A stretch of DNA of 11,401 nt from Deltaproteobacteria bacterium (lineage in GTDB: Bacteria; UBA10199; DSSB01), in NCBI GenBank assembly GCA_020440745.1, contig JAGRNM010000019.1, forward strand, positions 1,662 through 13,062, read 5' to 3'. Positions 1 to 8,086 of the stretch are shown here, one piece after another. How positions within the stretch are numbered: the first letter of the stretch is position 1; each line of letters begins with the position of its first letter. Below the pieces are notes generated by a model. It saw only the letters and a list, made by a program, of their open reading frames with translations, ran no database searches and was not told where the DNA came from. The position numbers and the translations under genes were made by a program.

Positions 1-336
1 GTATTGGCTTTAAAAGCAGGAGAAAAAGACGAAAAAATTGTGGAAAATGTAATCAGCAAGTCTATTATTGAAGAACACGAAGAACTAGCCGAAAGCTTTA
101 TCGCCGTCTCTGGCGCCCTAGTGCTTTTGCTATCCCTAGGCTTGTTACAAAAACCCAAATGGGGTCCCCTCCTCAAGGGTGCCTCACTTGTAGGTGTAAG
201 CTTAAATCTTATTTTAGTCAGTGCGGTGGGCCACAGTGGAGGAGAGTTGGTTTATAAACACGATGCGGCCGCAGCCCATATCAATGCCCAGTCTAAGACT
301 ACAGATTCTATCTCCTACCCTGAAGAAGACGAATAA
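1..336 (+). CDS. DUF2231-like membrane protein, 3' end only
   Basis: The reading frame is open to the first base of the window, so this is the C-terminal part (about 111 residues) of a gene that begins upstream. A TTG at position 4 could be read as a start but has no reason to be one. Two hydrophobic segments are visible, around SFIAVSGALVLLLSLGLL and around LVGVSLNLILVSAVG. The second is followed by GHSGGELVYKH, which resembles the end of DUF2231 inner-membrane proteins, where the last helix leads into a G-x-x-GG-x-LVY motif with a histidine. An acidic tail (PEEDE) closes the protein. The family's function is not well established; some members accompany haem or redox proteins, but nothing here shows that. 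The gene converges on the acetyltransferase gene with only about 21 bases between stop codons and no evident terminator hairpin. Confidence 0.7.
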   Translation, partial: VLALKAGEKDEKIVENVISKSIIEEHEELAESFIAVSGALVLLLSLGLLQKPKWGPLLKGASLVGVSLNLILVSAVGHSGGELVYKHDAAAAHINAQSKTTDSISYPEEDE

Positions 337-357
337 ATTAGCCAAATCAATCTTAGC

Positions 358-897
358 TTATCTGGCGACTAAAACTTTGCTTAGCTTAGTTAAGACATGG
401 TCTTCTTCACAAATTCTAATATCAAAACCCAGACTCTTGGCTAGCTCGATCATTTCATGATTTTCGCTTAAAGCAAAGCCTTCCATCACTTCAAATCCTT
501 GAGCCTTGGCAATCTTTATTAAATCTTTCATCAACTGATAGGCAAGGCCTTGATGCTGCCATTGATCCGCTACTACAATAGCAAACTCGCAAAGCTTGTT
601 GTGATGATGACTAATATAACGAGCGACTGCGATTTCGGACTCTTTGTCCTTTTGTTTGGTAGTAGCAATCAAGGCCATGTGATTTTTGTAATCAATGTGG
701 GTAAAATACTCTAAGGACTTTAGTTGTAGATTAGAAGTGCCTCCCATAAATCGGTAGTATTTGGACTTTTCGGATAGGTTTTCTACAAATTTTTTTTCGA
801 TAGCTAGGTCTTGAGGATGAATCGCTCTAATGAGTACTTCACTTCCATTCCGGAGTATGCAGTTTCTCTTAAAGTTTGAAAAATCTTGATAATACAT
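358..897 (-). CDS. GNAT-family N-acetyltransferase, single domain
   Basis: A 179-residue acetyltransferase of the GNAT fold, predicted to move an acetyl group from acetyl-CoA to an amine. Residues 15-50 (LRNGSEVLIRAIHPQD, then a segment ending KYYRF) and 105-120 (FAIVVADQWQHQGLAY) resemble the GNAT domain at the C-terminus of bacterial Pat/PatZ protein-lysine acetyltransferases. The acetyl-CoA loop appears as Q114-x-x-G117-x-A119. The large acyl-CoA-synthetase-like domain of full PatZ is absent, so this is a stand-alone version and its substrate is unknown. It is the last gene of the minus-strand block, starting 10 bases after the receptor gene's stop. The purine-rich AGAGG lies directly against the ATG, too close for a normal ribosome binding site, and no other start fits nearby. 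Translational coupling to the upstream gene is therefore likely. Confidence 0.8.
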   Translation of the reverse strand: MYYQDFSNFKRNCILRNGSEVLIRAIHPQDLAIEKKFVENLSEKSKYYRFMGGTSNLQLKSLEYFTHIDYKNHMALIATTKQKDKESEIAVARYISHHHNKLCEFAIVVADQWQHQGLAYQLMKDLIKIAKAQGFEVMEGFALSENHEMIELAKSLGFDIRICEEDHVLTKLSKVLVAR

Positions 898-907
898 CCT
901 CTATTAA

Positions 908-1762
908 TCAACTTAAGCTTTTTTTTAGGATCAGCTTGGCTAAGTCTTCTAAAGCCTCGGGTAAAGTTGGGACAGCTCTTAGTTTTTCTATATCAAAAAA
1001 GAAGACTTGGTTTTTTTTAACCGCCGGCAAAGTGCTTAGGCGCTGCCAAAAGGCTTTTCTTTCTTCTAAAATTTCAGGCCTACTTTTTTCACTACCCATA
1101 CTTAAATCAACAATAATCTCCGGCTGACTAGCCAAAATACGCTCTAAGTCCCATAGAGGATAAGCCTGGCCACTTTTAGCAGCGACGTTTTCTAAATTTA
1201 AATAAGCTAAGGATTCGTCAATAAAATTATCAGGACCCACAACGACCAAAGGACGATAACCAACCACTAATAAAGCTTTTCTTTTAGGACTTTGAGCGTA
1301 TTCTTTTTTTAATAAATCTAATCCCTCTTGCATCTTAGTAACCAAACTTAAGCCCTTTTCTTCTTGCTTAAGCAATTTAGCTAATCTTAAAGTAGAGTCC
1401 TTAATTTGAGAGATTGTTTTAAAGTCTAATAATTCTACCCTAATCCCTCTATTAATAAGTCCTAATTCGATATCTTTACGAGCAGAGTTTTCATAACTAG
1501 CCAAGACTAAGTCCGGTTTTAAGTTTAAGACTTTTTCTAAATCCACTCTAAGATAGTCTGCTACCTTAGGTAGCTTGGCAGCTTCAGGAGGTCTTTTACA
1601 AAAATCCGTGACTCCCACTAGGTCCTTGCCTTTTCCTAAAGCAAAAATAATTTCTGTAATATTAGGTTTAAGACTAATCAGACGTTCTTGAGATTTAAGA
1701 TTTAAAGGAAAAAACAAAAAACTAAAAAAATAAAAAAAACACAAAGCGATTTTAAAAAACAT
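908..1762 (-). CDS. BtuF/TroA-like periplasmic ABC substrate-binding protein
   Basis: A 284-residue exported receptor. The N-terminus is a basic residue plus a long phenylalanine-rich hydrophobic stretch (residues 4-20), typical of a Sec signal peptide, with cleavage likely near residues 22-25. The mature part begins with RLISLKPNITEIIFALG and continues with VTDFCKRPPEAAKLPKVADY and LEKVLNLKPDLVLA. This is the signature of helical-backbone receptors for cobalamin, haem or ferric siderophores (BtuF, FhuD, FepB type). The second lobe includes the VVVGPDNFIDE and QPEIIVDL segments. The ligand cannot be decided from sequence; the N-terminal motif is most like BtuF. No permease or ATPase subunit is in the window, so partners must be encoded elsewhere. 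It starts 5 bases after the TPR gene stop, with only a weak purine stretch (AAGAAAGA) as ribosome binding site. Confidence 0.8.
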   Translation of the reverse strand: MFFKIALCFFYFFSFLFFPLNLKSQERLISLKPNITEIIFALGKGKDLVGVTDFCKRPPEAAKLPKVADYLRVDLEKVLNLKPDLVLASYENSARKDIELGLINRGIRVELLDFKTISQIKDSTLRLAKLLKQEEKGLSLVTKMQEGLDLLKKEYAQSPKRKALLVVGYRPLVVVGPDNFIDESLAYLNLENVAAKSGQAYPLWDLERILASQPEIIVDLSMGSEKSRPEILEERKAFWQRLSTLPAVKKNQVFFFDIEKLRAVPTLPEALEDLAKLILKKSLS

Positions 1763-1767
1763 TTGGC

Positions 1768-2574
1768 TTATCTTTCTTCTTGGCTAGATAGATGCTGGAT
1801 TTTTTGCTCAATCACCATGGGATTAGGATAAGTAGAACGAAGTTCTTGATAAAGCTCTAAGGCTTTTTCCTTTTGTCCAAGAGCTTCTGCGGTATTTGCT
1901 AGATTAAACTTAATATCAATAATTAAAGCGCTATCAGGATATTTTTCTAAGGCTAACTCTAAAGTCTCTAAAGACTTTCTAAATTCGCCTTTTAAAAACA
2001 AAACCTCTCCCAAACGATAAAGCCATCTGTCAGCCTCTGAATCTTTAGGGTAGCTTTCTAAAAGTTTCATTAACTGCACTTTAGCAGCTTGGTATTTTTT
2101 TAACTTCATAGCCATTAAGGCCACTTTAAAACGTAATTCTTTGGTTTCGTCCGATGGAGGAAAACGATCTAAAAGAGTCTGATAACTAATCAAGGCTTCT
2201 TGATAACGATAATGACGCTCCATCATTTGAGCATCTTCGTATAAAGCCTTTCTAGCAAAAGGACTGGAGGGGAATTTTTTTTGTAAAGTTTGATAAGCCA
2301 AATGGGCTTGATCTAAATCGCCCAAAGAATATCGATAAAGCTCTGCTACCTTAAGTAAAGCGCTGGGAACTTTTTCGTGCTTAGGCTGAGCCTTAACCCC
2401 TTCTACATAATAATTAATGGCTTTTTGAAAATCCTGCTCCTGCAAGGCCTCGTTTGCCTTTTGCTCAAAGCTCTCAAAACTAGCTTGAGGCCCTGGCTTT
2501 AGATAAAAGAAAGCAAAAGCTAAAAGAAACAAAAAGCTTAAGAGAAAAAGGACTTTTTTAAGCTTAGGACTCAC
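1768..2574 (-). CDS. Membrane-anchored TPR-repeat protein
   Basis: A 268-residue protein with a basic N-terminus and one hydrophobic segment (residues 8-25), with no lipobox cysteine. It is therefore probably an inner-membrane-anchored or signal-sequence protein facing the periplasm. The rest is helical tetratricopeptide repeats, about six of them, roughly at residues 34-67, 73-104, 108-140, 145-177, 183-214 and 219-251. They show the usual small and aromatic positions and end in YP or FP turns (KKFPSSP, DRFPPSD, ESYPKDS, EKYPDSA, STYPNP). This spacing resembles the YbgF/CpoB and BamD class of envelope TPR proteins, but no specific orthologue can be named. The start codon is GTG, 14 bases after the gyrA stop, with no clear Shine-Dalgarno, so translation probably depends on ribosomes finishing gyrA. 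The tight spacing with the receptor gene downstream supports one transcript. Confidence 0.8.
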   Translation of the reverse strand: MSPKLKKVLFLLSFLFLLAFAFFYLKPGPQASFESFEQKANEALQEQDFQKAINYYVEGVKAQPKHEKVPSALLKVAELYRYSLGDLDQAHLAYQTLQKKFPSSPFARKALYEDAQMMERHYRYQEALISYQTLLDRFPPSDETKELRFKVALMAMKLKKYQAAKVQLMKLLESYPKDSEADRWLYRLGEVLFLKGEFRKSLETLELALEKYPDSALIIDIKFNLANTAEALGQKEKALELYQELRSTYPNPMVIEQKIQHLSSQEER

Positions 2575-2588
2575 AAAATTAAGAGTAG

Positions 2589-5036
2589 TTATTCGTCCGT
2601 ATCGCTATCTTCCGATTCGGCTAAGGTAGCAACAGCGGTGACTGTCTCTCCCTTTTCAGGATTAATCAAACGCACTCCCTGAGTATTACGCCCAATCACT
2701 GAGATAGTTTTAACATCCATACGCAAAATCTTGCCTTGCGTGGTGATGAGCATTACTTGATCAGAATCAGTCACTTGCTTAACCGCTATAACCTGCCCGG
2801 TTTTATCGGTGACTTTCATGGTAATAATACCACTACCACCCCGTCCTTGGAGACGATATTCTTCCATCGGCGTACGCTTGCCCAAACCGTTTTCAGAAAC
2901 GGTCATCAATTGGGCCTTGGAGTGAACTACCTCCATGCCCACAACCCGGTCGCCCTTTTTACCCAAACGAATTCCCCTAACCCCTCTTGCAGAACGTCCC
3001 ATAGGACGGACGTCTTCTTCTTCAAATCTAATAGTCATTCCTAGCGAAGTCCCCAAGAGTAAGTGATCTTGGCCATTAGTTAGTGCGGCTCCAATCAAGT
3101 GATCTCCCTCGTCCACACTCAAAGCAATAATACCTCCGCTCCTTGGACGACTAAAGGCCATGAGATCGGTTTTTTTAATAATGCCTTGCTCTGTGCATAA
3201 GACCACGTACTGGCCTTCTTGAAATTCCTTAATAGGTAAAATAGCCGCCAAACCCTCATTTTGGTCAAACTGACAAAGGTTGACAATGGCTTTACCCTTA
3301 GCAGCGCGCCCAGCTTGGGGGATTTCGTGGACTTTAAGCCAATAGAGTTTTCCCTTGGTAGAAAAGACTAAGAGATAATGATGAGTACTAGCGATAAATA
3401 ATTTTTCTACAAAGTCTTCGTCCCGAGTCGTCATCCCTGTTTTACCGCGCCCCCCACGTTTTTGTGCACGATAAAGACTAATGGGATTGCGTTTGATATA
3501 ACCACGGTGACTGATGGTGACGACCATCTCTTCTTCTTGAATCAGATCTTCGATATTAAAATCTTTTTGCGCGCCAATGATTTGAGTACGACGCGCATCA
3601 CCGTACTTACTTTTAATCTCGGTAAGTTCTTCACTGATAATCTTATAGATTAATTTTTCGCTGCCCAAGATCTCTTTTAATTTTTTAATGACTTCCAAAA
3701 GTTCTTTATACTCTTGAATAATCTTATCCCGCTCTAAACCAGTTAATCTCTGAAGACGCATCTCTAAGATAGCCTGGGCTTGAATCTCCGAGAGTTTAAA
3801 TTTTTTCATTAATCCCGCTTTAGCTTCGCTGGGATTAGCGGACTTTTTGATAAGTTCGACCACCGCATCGATGTTTTCCACCGCGATTTTGAGGCCTTCT
3901 AAGATATGGGCACGCTCTTCGGCCTTTCTTAGCTCAAACAAAGTGCGACGGGTCACCACTTCTTTACGGTGATCCAAAAAGAGCATGAGCATTTGTTTAA
4001 GATTAAGAATCCTAGGCTGGCCGTGAACAATAGAAAGAAAAATAATACCATAACTAGAACGCATGGCCGTATGTTTATAAAGCTGATTTAAGATAACATC
4101 AGCCACCATACCTTTTTTAAGATCAATCACCACCCTAGTGCCATCGCGGTCTGACTCGTCCCGGACTTCACTAATGCCTTCGATTTTTCCTTCCCTAACT
4201 AGTTTGGCAATTTGCTCCTGCAACTTGGCCTTGTTGGTTTGAAAAGGCACTTCTGTAATAACGATGGCTTCTTTATCACCACGGGCAATTTTTTCTACAT
4301 TAGCCTTAGCCTGCATGGTGATAATACCACGACCTGTTTGGTAGGCTTGCTCAATACCCGACCGGCCAGTAATAAAAGCACCGGTGGGAAAATCCGGACC
4401 AGGGATAAACTTCATGAGCTCTTTAATGCTTAAGTTAGGGCTTTTTATCAGAGCTAAGAGAGCCTCAATCACCTCACTCAAATTATGAGGAGGCACCTTA
4501 GTGGCCATACCTACTGCAATACCGTCACTGCCATTAATTAAAAGATTAGGGACACGGGTTGGCAAGACCGTGGGTTCGGTAGTGGAGTTGTCAAAATTTT
4601 CCACAAAGTCGACGGTTTCTTTATCAATATCCGCCAACATTTCTTCAGCGACTTTTTTGAGCCTGGCCTCTGTATAACGGTAAGCCGCAGGAGGATCGCC
4701 GTCCATAGAGCCAAAGTTACCCTGACCGTCGATCAAGGGATAACGCAAGTTCCAATCCTGAGCCATGCGCACCAAGGAGTCATAGACTGCACTATCGCCA
4801 TGGGGATGGTACTTCTTTAAAACCTCACCCACCACACCGGCGCATTTGCTAAAACGCTTATTACTTAAAAGCCCTTCCCTAAACATGGCGTAAAGGATGC
4901 GGCGATGCACCGGTTTTAGCCCATCCCTCACATCGGGCAAGGCTCTTCCCACAATGACACTCATGGAATAATCCAAATAAGCGTCCTTCATTTCGTCTTC
5001 AATATTAACCGGAATGACTTCGGCACCAGCGACCAT
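2589..5036 (-). CDS. gyrA: DNA gyrase subunit A
   Basis: The 815-residue A subunit of DNA gyrase, which breaks and rejoins DNA to introduce negative supercoils with GyrB. The N-terminal winged-helix region carries GRALPDVRDGLKPVHRR and the quinolone-pocket segment YHPHGDSAVYDSLVRMAQ, with Ser82 and Asp86 at the positions usually changed in resistant strains. Both are the susceptible-type residues. The catalytic tyrosine is Tyr121 in AAYRYTEARL. The coiled-coil and tower region follows, then the C-terminal beta-pinwheel opening with the GyrA box QKRGGRG at about residues 525-531. The box marks it as GyrA rather than ParC. The protein ends in a short acidic tail (EDSDTDE). It is shorter than E. 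coli GyrA (875) but within the family range. The start has a good AGGAG five bases upstream. gyrB is not in the window. Confidence 0.98.
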   Translation of the reverse strand: MVAGAEVIPVNIEDEMKDAYLDYSMSVIVGRALPDVRDGLKPVHRRILYAMFREGLLSNKRFSKCAGVVGEVLKKYHPHGDSAVYDSLVRMAQDWNLRYPLIDGQGNFGSMDGDPPAAYRYTEARLKKVAEEMLADIDKETVDFVENFDNSTTEPTVLPTRVPNLLINGSDGIAVGMATKVPPHNLSEVIEALLALIKSPNLSIKELMKFIPGPDFPTGAFITGRSGIEQAYQTGRGIITMQAKANVEKIARGDKEAIVITEVPFQTNKAKLQEQIAKLVREGKIEGISEVRDESDRDGTRVVIDLKKGMVADVILNQLYKHTAMRSSYGIIFLSIVHGQPRILNLKQMLMLFLDHRKEVVTRRTLFELRKAEERAHILEGLKIAVENIDAVVELIKKSANPSEAKAGLMKKFKLSEIQAQAILEMRLQRLTGLERDKIIQEYKELLEVIKKLKEILGSEKLIYKIISEELTEIKSKYGDARRTQIIGAQKDFNIEDLIQEEEMVVTISHRGYIKRNPISLYRAQKRGGRGKTGMTTRDEDFVEKLFIASTHHYLLVFSTKGKLYWLKVHEIPQAGRAAKGKAIVNLCQFDQNEGLAAILPIKEFQEGQYVVLCTEQGIIKKTDLMAFSRPRSGGIIALSVDEGDHLIGAALTNGQDHLLLGTSLGMTIRFEEEDVRPMGRSARGVRGIRLGKKGDRVVGMEVVHSKAQLMTVSENGLGKRTPMEEYRLQGRGGSGIITMKVTDKTGQVIAVKQVTDSDQVMLITTQGKILRMDVKTISVIGRNTQGVRLINPEKGETVTAVATLAESEDSDTDE

Positions 5037-5080
5037 AAGAGCTCCTAATCCTTAGCTAAAGGCTTAATTTTTGAAAGAAA

Positions 5081-5109
5081 TGAATAGAAAAATTTGGGGG
5101 TATTGTCAA
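5081..5109 (-). promoter_or_regulatory. Predicted sigma70-type promoter for gyrA
   Basis: On the minus strand TTGACA (5109-5104) is followed after exactly 17 bases by TATTCA (5086-5081). The -35 is a perfect consensus, while the -10 matches only at its first three bases. The -35 overlaps the TGA stop of the M48 protease gene. Transcription would start near 5074 and leave a leader of about 38 bases before the gyrA ATG. This would make gyrA the first gene of its own transcript rather than a simple read-through from the protease gene. Confidence 0.45.
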
Positions 5110-6356
5110 ACTCTCAAAGCTTGTACCCGCTCGGCGGTGGTAGGATGGGAATAATGGTAAAAACTGTACCAAGGATGGGGCTTGGGCTGAGACAAATTAT
5201 CCTTAGTCATTTTAAGCAGACTAGCAGCCAAATCTTGACCTTGACCCAAGGTCTCTAGGCTAAAAGCATCGGCTTCATACTCGTGGAGACGGCTTTTCCA
5301 ATTAAAAATCGGGGTCAGCGGAAAAGTAAAGACCGAAGAAGCAAAGCCAAAGAGGGTAAAACCAATCGCTAGACTCGGCGTACTCACCCCAAAGGCCTGG
5401 TAAAAGTCCGGCCAGTTAAGACAAAGACTCAAAAGCCAAAAACCCGCCAGGGTGGTGAGGCTACTTAAAACCAAGCCCTTGCTCACGTGTTTTTTAACAT
5501 TATGGCCCATCTCATGAGCAAGCACGGCTAGGATCTCGGGCACGGTAAGCGCCTCAATCAAAGTATCAAAAAGCACAATGCGCCTAGTACGCCCTACTCC
5601 GGCAAAAAAGGCATTGGAGTGGGCCGAGCGCTTGGAGCCGTCCATGCTAAAAATACCAGACATTTTAAAATTTAATTTTTTGGCAAGGGCCTCGATCTTT
5701 TCCTTAAGCTCGCCATCAGGGAGTGGAGTAAACTTATAAAAAAGCGGCGCCAATAAAATAGGAAAAAGCGCCGCAGTCAAAAACTGAAAAATCATCATCA
5801 CCGCCCAAGCGACAATCCACCAATAAGAACCCAAAGAAAGCACAATCTTAAAAATTAAAGCCACCAAGGGCAAACCAATCATTAAAGCCAAAGCCAAGCT
5901 TTTGACTTGATCCCCAACAAAAGTGCCTATCTTCATGCGGTTAAAACCAAAACGCTCTTCTAAAACAAACTGTTGATAGTAATTAAAAGGCAGTCCCAAA
6001 AAATAAAAGAAAGCCCCCAGGGCAAAGGGATAGGCCACACTCTGCCAAAAAGGCCCCACCGGCAAAGCGGTGAGAAGCTCCTGCAAATACTCAAAACCTC
6101 CACTTAATAACAAAGCCCAAAAAACTAGCACGTCAAAGCTGCGTTTAACCCAACTAAAGTGGGTTTTTGCTTGAGTATAGTCCTGGCTTTTTTCGTAATC
6201 GCTTTGAGAAAAATAATCCTTAAAAAGCTCTGGCACTTCTGCCCCATGCTGCTTCATGTAACGCAGGTTTAAAAAATCCAAGCCAAACTCCACAATTAAG
6301 TAAGCTAGATAAAGGCTAACAAAGAGCCAAAAAAACCAGTTTAATTCGGGTGCCAT
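5106..6356 (-). CDS. M48 family membrane metalloprotease, Ste24 (CAAX protease) type
   Basis: A 416-residue integral membrane zinc protease. The catalytic motif HEMGH is at residues 281-285 (His281, Glu282, His285), inside LAVLAHEMGHNVKKH. The third zinc ligand is Glu361 in HEYEADAFS, and the C-terminal HPTTAERVQAL is typical of the family. Upstream lie an N-terminal helix (about 8-28), helices around 70-90, 105-125, 150-175 and 178-205, and the Ste24-type segment HSNAFFAGVGRTRRIVLFDTL. The long polytopic N-terminal half distinguishes it from the short HtpX-like group. Bacterial members have no CAAX prenylation partner and probably act in membrane protein quality control, but the substrate here is unknown. 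No Shine-Dalgarno is visible within about 15 bases of the ATG. The start is kept because the first helix needs it. Confidence 0.9.
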   Translation of the reverse strand: MAPELNWFFWLFVSLYLAYLIVEFGLDFLNLRYMKQHGAEVPELFKDYFSQSDYEKSQDYTQAKTHFSWVKRSFDVLVFWALLLSGGFEYLQELLTALPVGPFWQSVAYPFALGAFFYFLGLPFNYYQQFVLEERFGFNRMKIGTFVGDQVKSLALALMIGLPLVALIFKIVLSLGSYWWIVAWAVMMIFQFLTAALFPILLAPLFYKFTPLPDGELKEKIEALAKKLNFKMSGIFSMDGSKRSAHSNAFFAGVGRTRRIVLFDTLIEALTVPEILAVLAHEMGHNVKKHVSKGLVLSSLTTLAGFWLLSLCLNWPDFYQAFGVSTPSLAIGFTLFGFASSVFTFPLTPIFNWKSRLHEYEADAFSLETLGQGQDLAASLLKMTKDNLSQPKPHPWYSFYHYSHPTTAERVQALRV

Positions 6357-6387
6357 GATTAGTAATAAAAAATTCCAGAAATGGTAT

Positions 6388-6748
6388 TTAGTCCTTTAAT
6401 TCTTTAAAGGCTTCTAATTGTGCTAAGTGGGCTTTGTCTTTATCTCGACCGGCCTTTTTTGGCACTAACTAGATCCTCTAAACTGATAACAAAAGTGGAG
6501 TAGCCATAAAGTTCAAGTTAAATGGCATTTTTCATTAAATCTTCATAAGAAACTACACCAGGAATTTCTCCCAGAAGATCAATGGGTCCCCAGCCTAGGT
6601 CCAAGGTAAAATTAAGCTCATTTTCTAGTGTCTTTTCGTCAAACAAAAAAGGCACAGGACCGGCGATGGTTCTTAATAAAGGTTTTGTCTGCTTAATGGC
6701 TTGGACGAGCACTTTATAATTTTTGGCATGTTTATGAAAGACTTTCAA
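6388..6748 (-). pseudogene. Decayed nucleotidyltransferase-like gene (fragment with stop and frameshift)
   Basis: The open part (6748-6518) has 76 codons and contains VPFLFDEKTLENELNFTLD followed by WGPIDLLGEIPGVVSYEDL. I recognise this as the middle of small nucleotidyltransferase-like proteins related to the AbiEii/antitoxin-associated group. It then stops at TAA (6520-6518), but the same frame goes on as LELYGYSTFVISLEDLVSAKK. One extra base in the run around 6451-6460 then shifts the frame, after which GRDKDKAHLAQLEAFKELKD reads to a TAA at 6390-6388. That ending is the C-terminus expected for the family. The N-terminal half, which should hold the GG-x-A..HG and D-x-D catalytic motifs, is missing, because an in-frame TAG lies just upstream of 6748. 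The three lesions argue for a dead gene rather than a sequencing slip. Confidence 0.75.
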
Positions 6749-6767
6749 GCTCTAAGCTTTAGAGCTT
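6747..6767. terminator. Hairpin just after the lipoprotein stop codon
   Basis: AAGCTCTAA and TTAGAGCTT form a perfect 9-bp stem around the loop GCT, starting 2 bases after the TAG (6772-6770) of the lipoprotein gene. No run of T follows on the minus strand, so intrinsic termination would be weak. It could also protect the mRNA 3' end. The position suggests a role for the lipoprotein transcript. Confidence 0.35.
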
Positions 6768-6769
6768 TG

Positions 6770-7777
6770 CTAGATAGAATTAAATACAATCGTGTCTACC
6801 TCGGACCAATCGCTTTCATTGCCGTTGGTATCTACAACACGCACCCGAAAATTATAAGTCCCGTCACCGGGTGGCACCCACCTAAACCATGGGTTGTCGG
6901 TATTTAAATCCTGGCTAAGACCAGGGGTAATAGTAGCATAGTCAGTATTGCTAGCTCCAACCGATCTTTGAATCTCATAATTAGCTGCATCGGTCGTGTC
7001 CACATCGGTGGGTAAAGCGCTCACGTCTAAAGTAATACGGATACTGGAGGGTTCATTAAACAAAGAATCAATAATAGGCGCGATAGGCACAAAACGATCT
7101 AAGACGGCCAAGCTAGTGACAATGCTACTAGCTAATACTTCGTCTTCCTCATTATACAAAACAACTTGGGCATAGTAGTTTTCGTAAAAACCAACGGTTT
7201 CTGTCTCCGTATTAGTAGGCAAAGTAAAAGAATAAGTCGTTTCCTCAAGGGGCGAGCCATTGATAAGCGCTAAAGCATCCTCACTAGTGCCCCCAAAAAA
7301 ATTATAATAACTGACAATATCAAAATTAATATCACTTACCAAGACAGTCACCACCAGATCATTTTGCTCACTGACTGATAAAGTCGGCGTCTCAATCGTG
7401 ACACAAGTCACACCAACATCGCTTACTGAGTCCGCATCAATGATACCGGAGCCATTAGCCACACTACACAACTGAGCACTGGGTTGAGTAACAATAGTCA
7501 CCTCATAACTGGCCCCATCGACTAGCTCACTTGTAAAAGCAAAACTACCATTGTCCTCTAAGGTCAGATCATCCCCATTATTATTTTGCAAAACAATCGT
7601 ACCAGAAAGTCCCGTGAGGCTACCCCCTACTGTATAAGTAGTGGCCGTAGCACCTTCATTACTTTCGCCGCCCTCATGATTCTCCTCGGGCACTGGGACA
7701 AGGGCGCAATGAGAAAACACAAGCACTGAGCAAACTATTAAAGAAAATAGACTAAGAAAAGACGCTTGAACCCTCAT
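6770..7777 (-). CDS. Putative surface lipoprotein with bacterial surface repeat and fibronectin-III-like domain
   Basis: A 335-residue exported protein when started at 7777. This ATG has a strong AGAGGGGG just upstream, and the predicted promoter lies at 7806-7834. A longer frame reaching 7864 would begin upstream of that promoter and is rejected. Residues 1-23 form a signal sequence ending VFSHC. Cys24 could be lipidated, although His at -1 is not a standard lipobox residue. A low-complexity acidic linker follows (PEENHEGGESNEG). Residues 48-125 match a repeat seen in many bacterial surface proteins (YTVGGSLTGLSGTIVLQNN, NGSFAFTSELVDGASYEVTI, then QLCSVANGSG and VGVTC), with a likely disulphide between Cys104 and Cys125. 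Residues 231-331 look like a fibronectin-III fold, ending NPWFRWVPPGDGTYNFRVRV and VDTNGNESDWS. The function is unknown; adhesion or envelope structure is only a guess. Confidence 0.75.
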   Translation of the reverse strand: MRVQASFLSLFSLIVCSVLVFSHCALVPVPEENHEGGESNEGATATTYTVGGSLTGLSGTIVLQNNNGDDLTLEDNGSFAFTSELVDGASYEVTIVTQPSAQLCSVANGSGIIDADSVSDVGVTCVTIETPTLSVSEQNDLVVTVLVSDINFDIVSYYNFFGGTSEDALALINGSPLEETTYSFTLPTNTETETVGFYENYYAQVVLYNEEDEVLASSIVTSLAVLDRFVPIAPIIDSLFNEPSSIRITLDVSALPTDVDTTDAANYEIQRSVGASNTDYATITPGLSQDLNTDNPWFRWVPPGDGTYNFRVRVVDTNGNESDWSEVDTIVFNSI

Positions 7778-7805
7778 AAACCCCCTCTTAAGAAGACAAA
7801 CTATT

Positions 7806-7834
7806 ATTTTAAGGACCAAGAGGCTCCGTATCAA
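7806..7834 (-). promoter_or_regulatory. Predicted sigma70-type promoter for the lipoprotein gene
   Basis: On the minus strand TTGATA (7834-7829) and TAAAAT (7811-7806) are separated by exactly 17 bases. Each matches the consensus at five of six positions. Transcription would start near 7799, leaving a leader of about 20 bases that contains the AGAGGGGG ribosome binding site (7788-7781). This promoter decides the start codon at 7777. Confidence 0.6.
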
Positions 7835-8076
7835 GCACAATTTTATCTTAAAAAAAGACCCCATCCACCAAGACCAAGCGTACTTTTAAGCTTGGTAGAA
7901 ACAGCTCTGAATTAAAATTTTTCTTAATTTCTAGGCAAGCTTACAAAACTATACTAAACCAAAACACACATGTTACATAGCAACAGCTTGATCCCCCTTA
8001 GCAAGGCTCCTCAAAAAGATAGCCTTTCTTACCGGCCAACAAAACTTACCCCTTTTTAAACAATCAACACAATAAT
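7835..8076. other. Intergenic region between the lipoprotein and prx genes
   Basis: About 240 bases separate the divergent lipoprotein and peroxiredoxin genes. An inverted repeat, ACCAAGC (7873-7879) and GCTTGGT (7890-7896) with a 10-base loop, lies upstream of the lipoprotein promoter and could be an operator or chance. The best -10 candidate for prx is TATACT (7950-7955), but no good -35 lies at the right distance, so I do not call a promoter. I searched for the four-box operator found upstream of oxyR and did not see it here. A short minus-strand frame (8164-7973) has no ribosome binding site and overlaps prx, so it is not called. Confidence 0.5.
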
Positions 8077-8086
8077 AGGAGGTCCT

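Noticed and set aside
7778..7864. Longer lipoprotein start at 7864
   Set aside because: It lies upstream of the predicted promoter (7806-7834), has no Shine-Dalgarno, and puts a second hydrophobic stretch before a complete signal peptide. The 7777 start has AGAGGGGG.
7865..8086. OxyR operator upstream of prx
   Set aside because: ATAG at 7977, GATAG near 8018 and CTAT at 7949 were tested on the N7/N6/N7 grid, and no partner boxes fall at the right distances.
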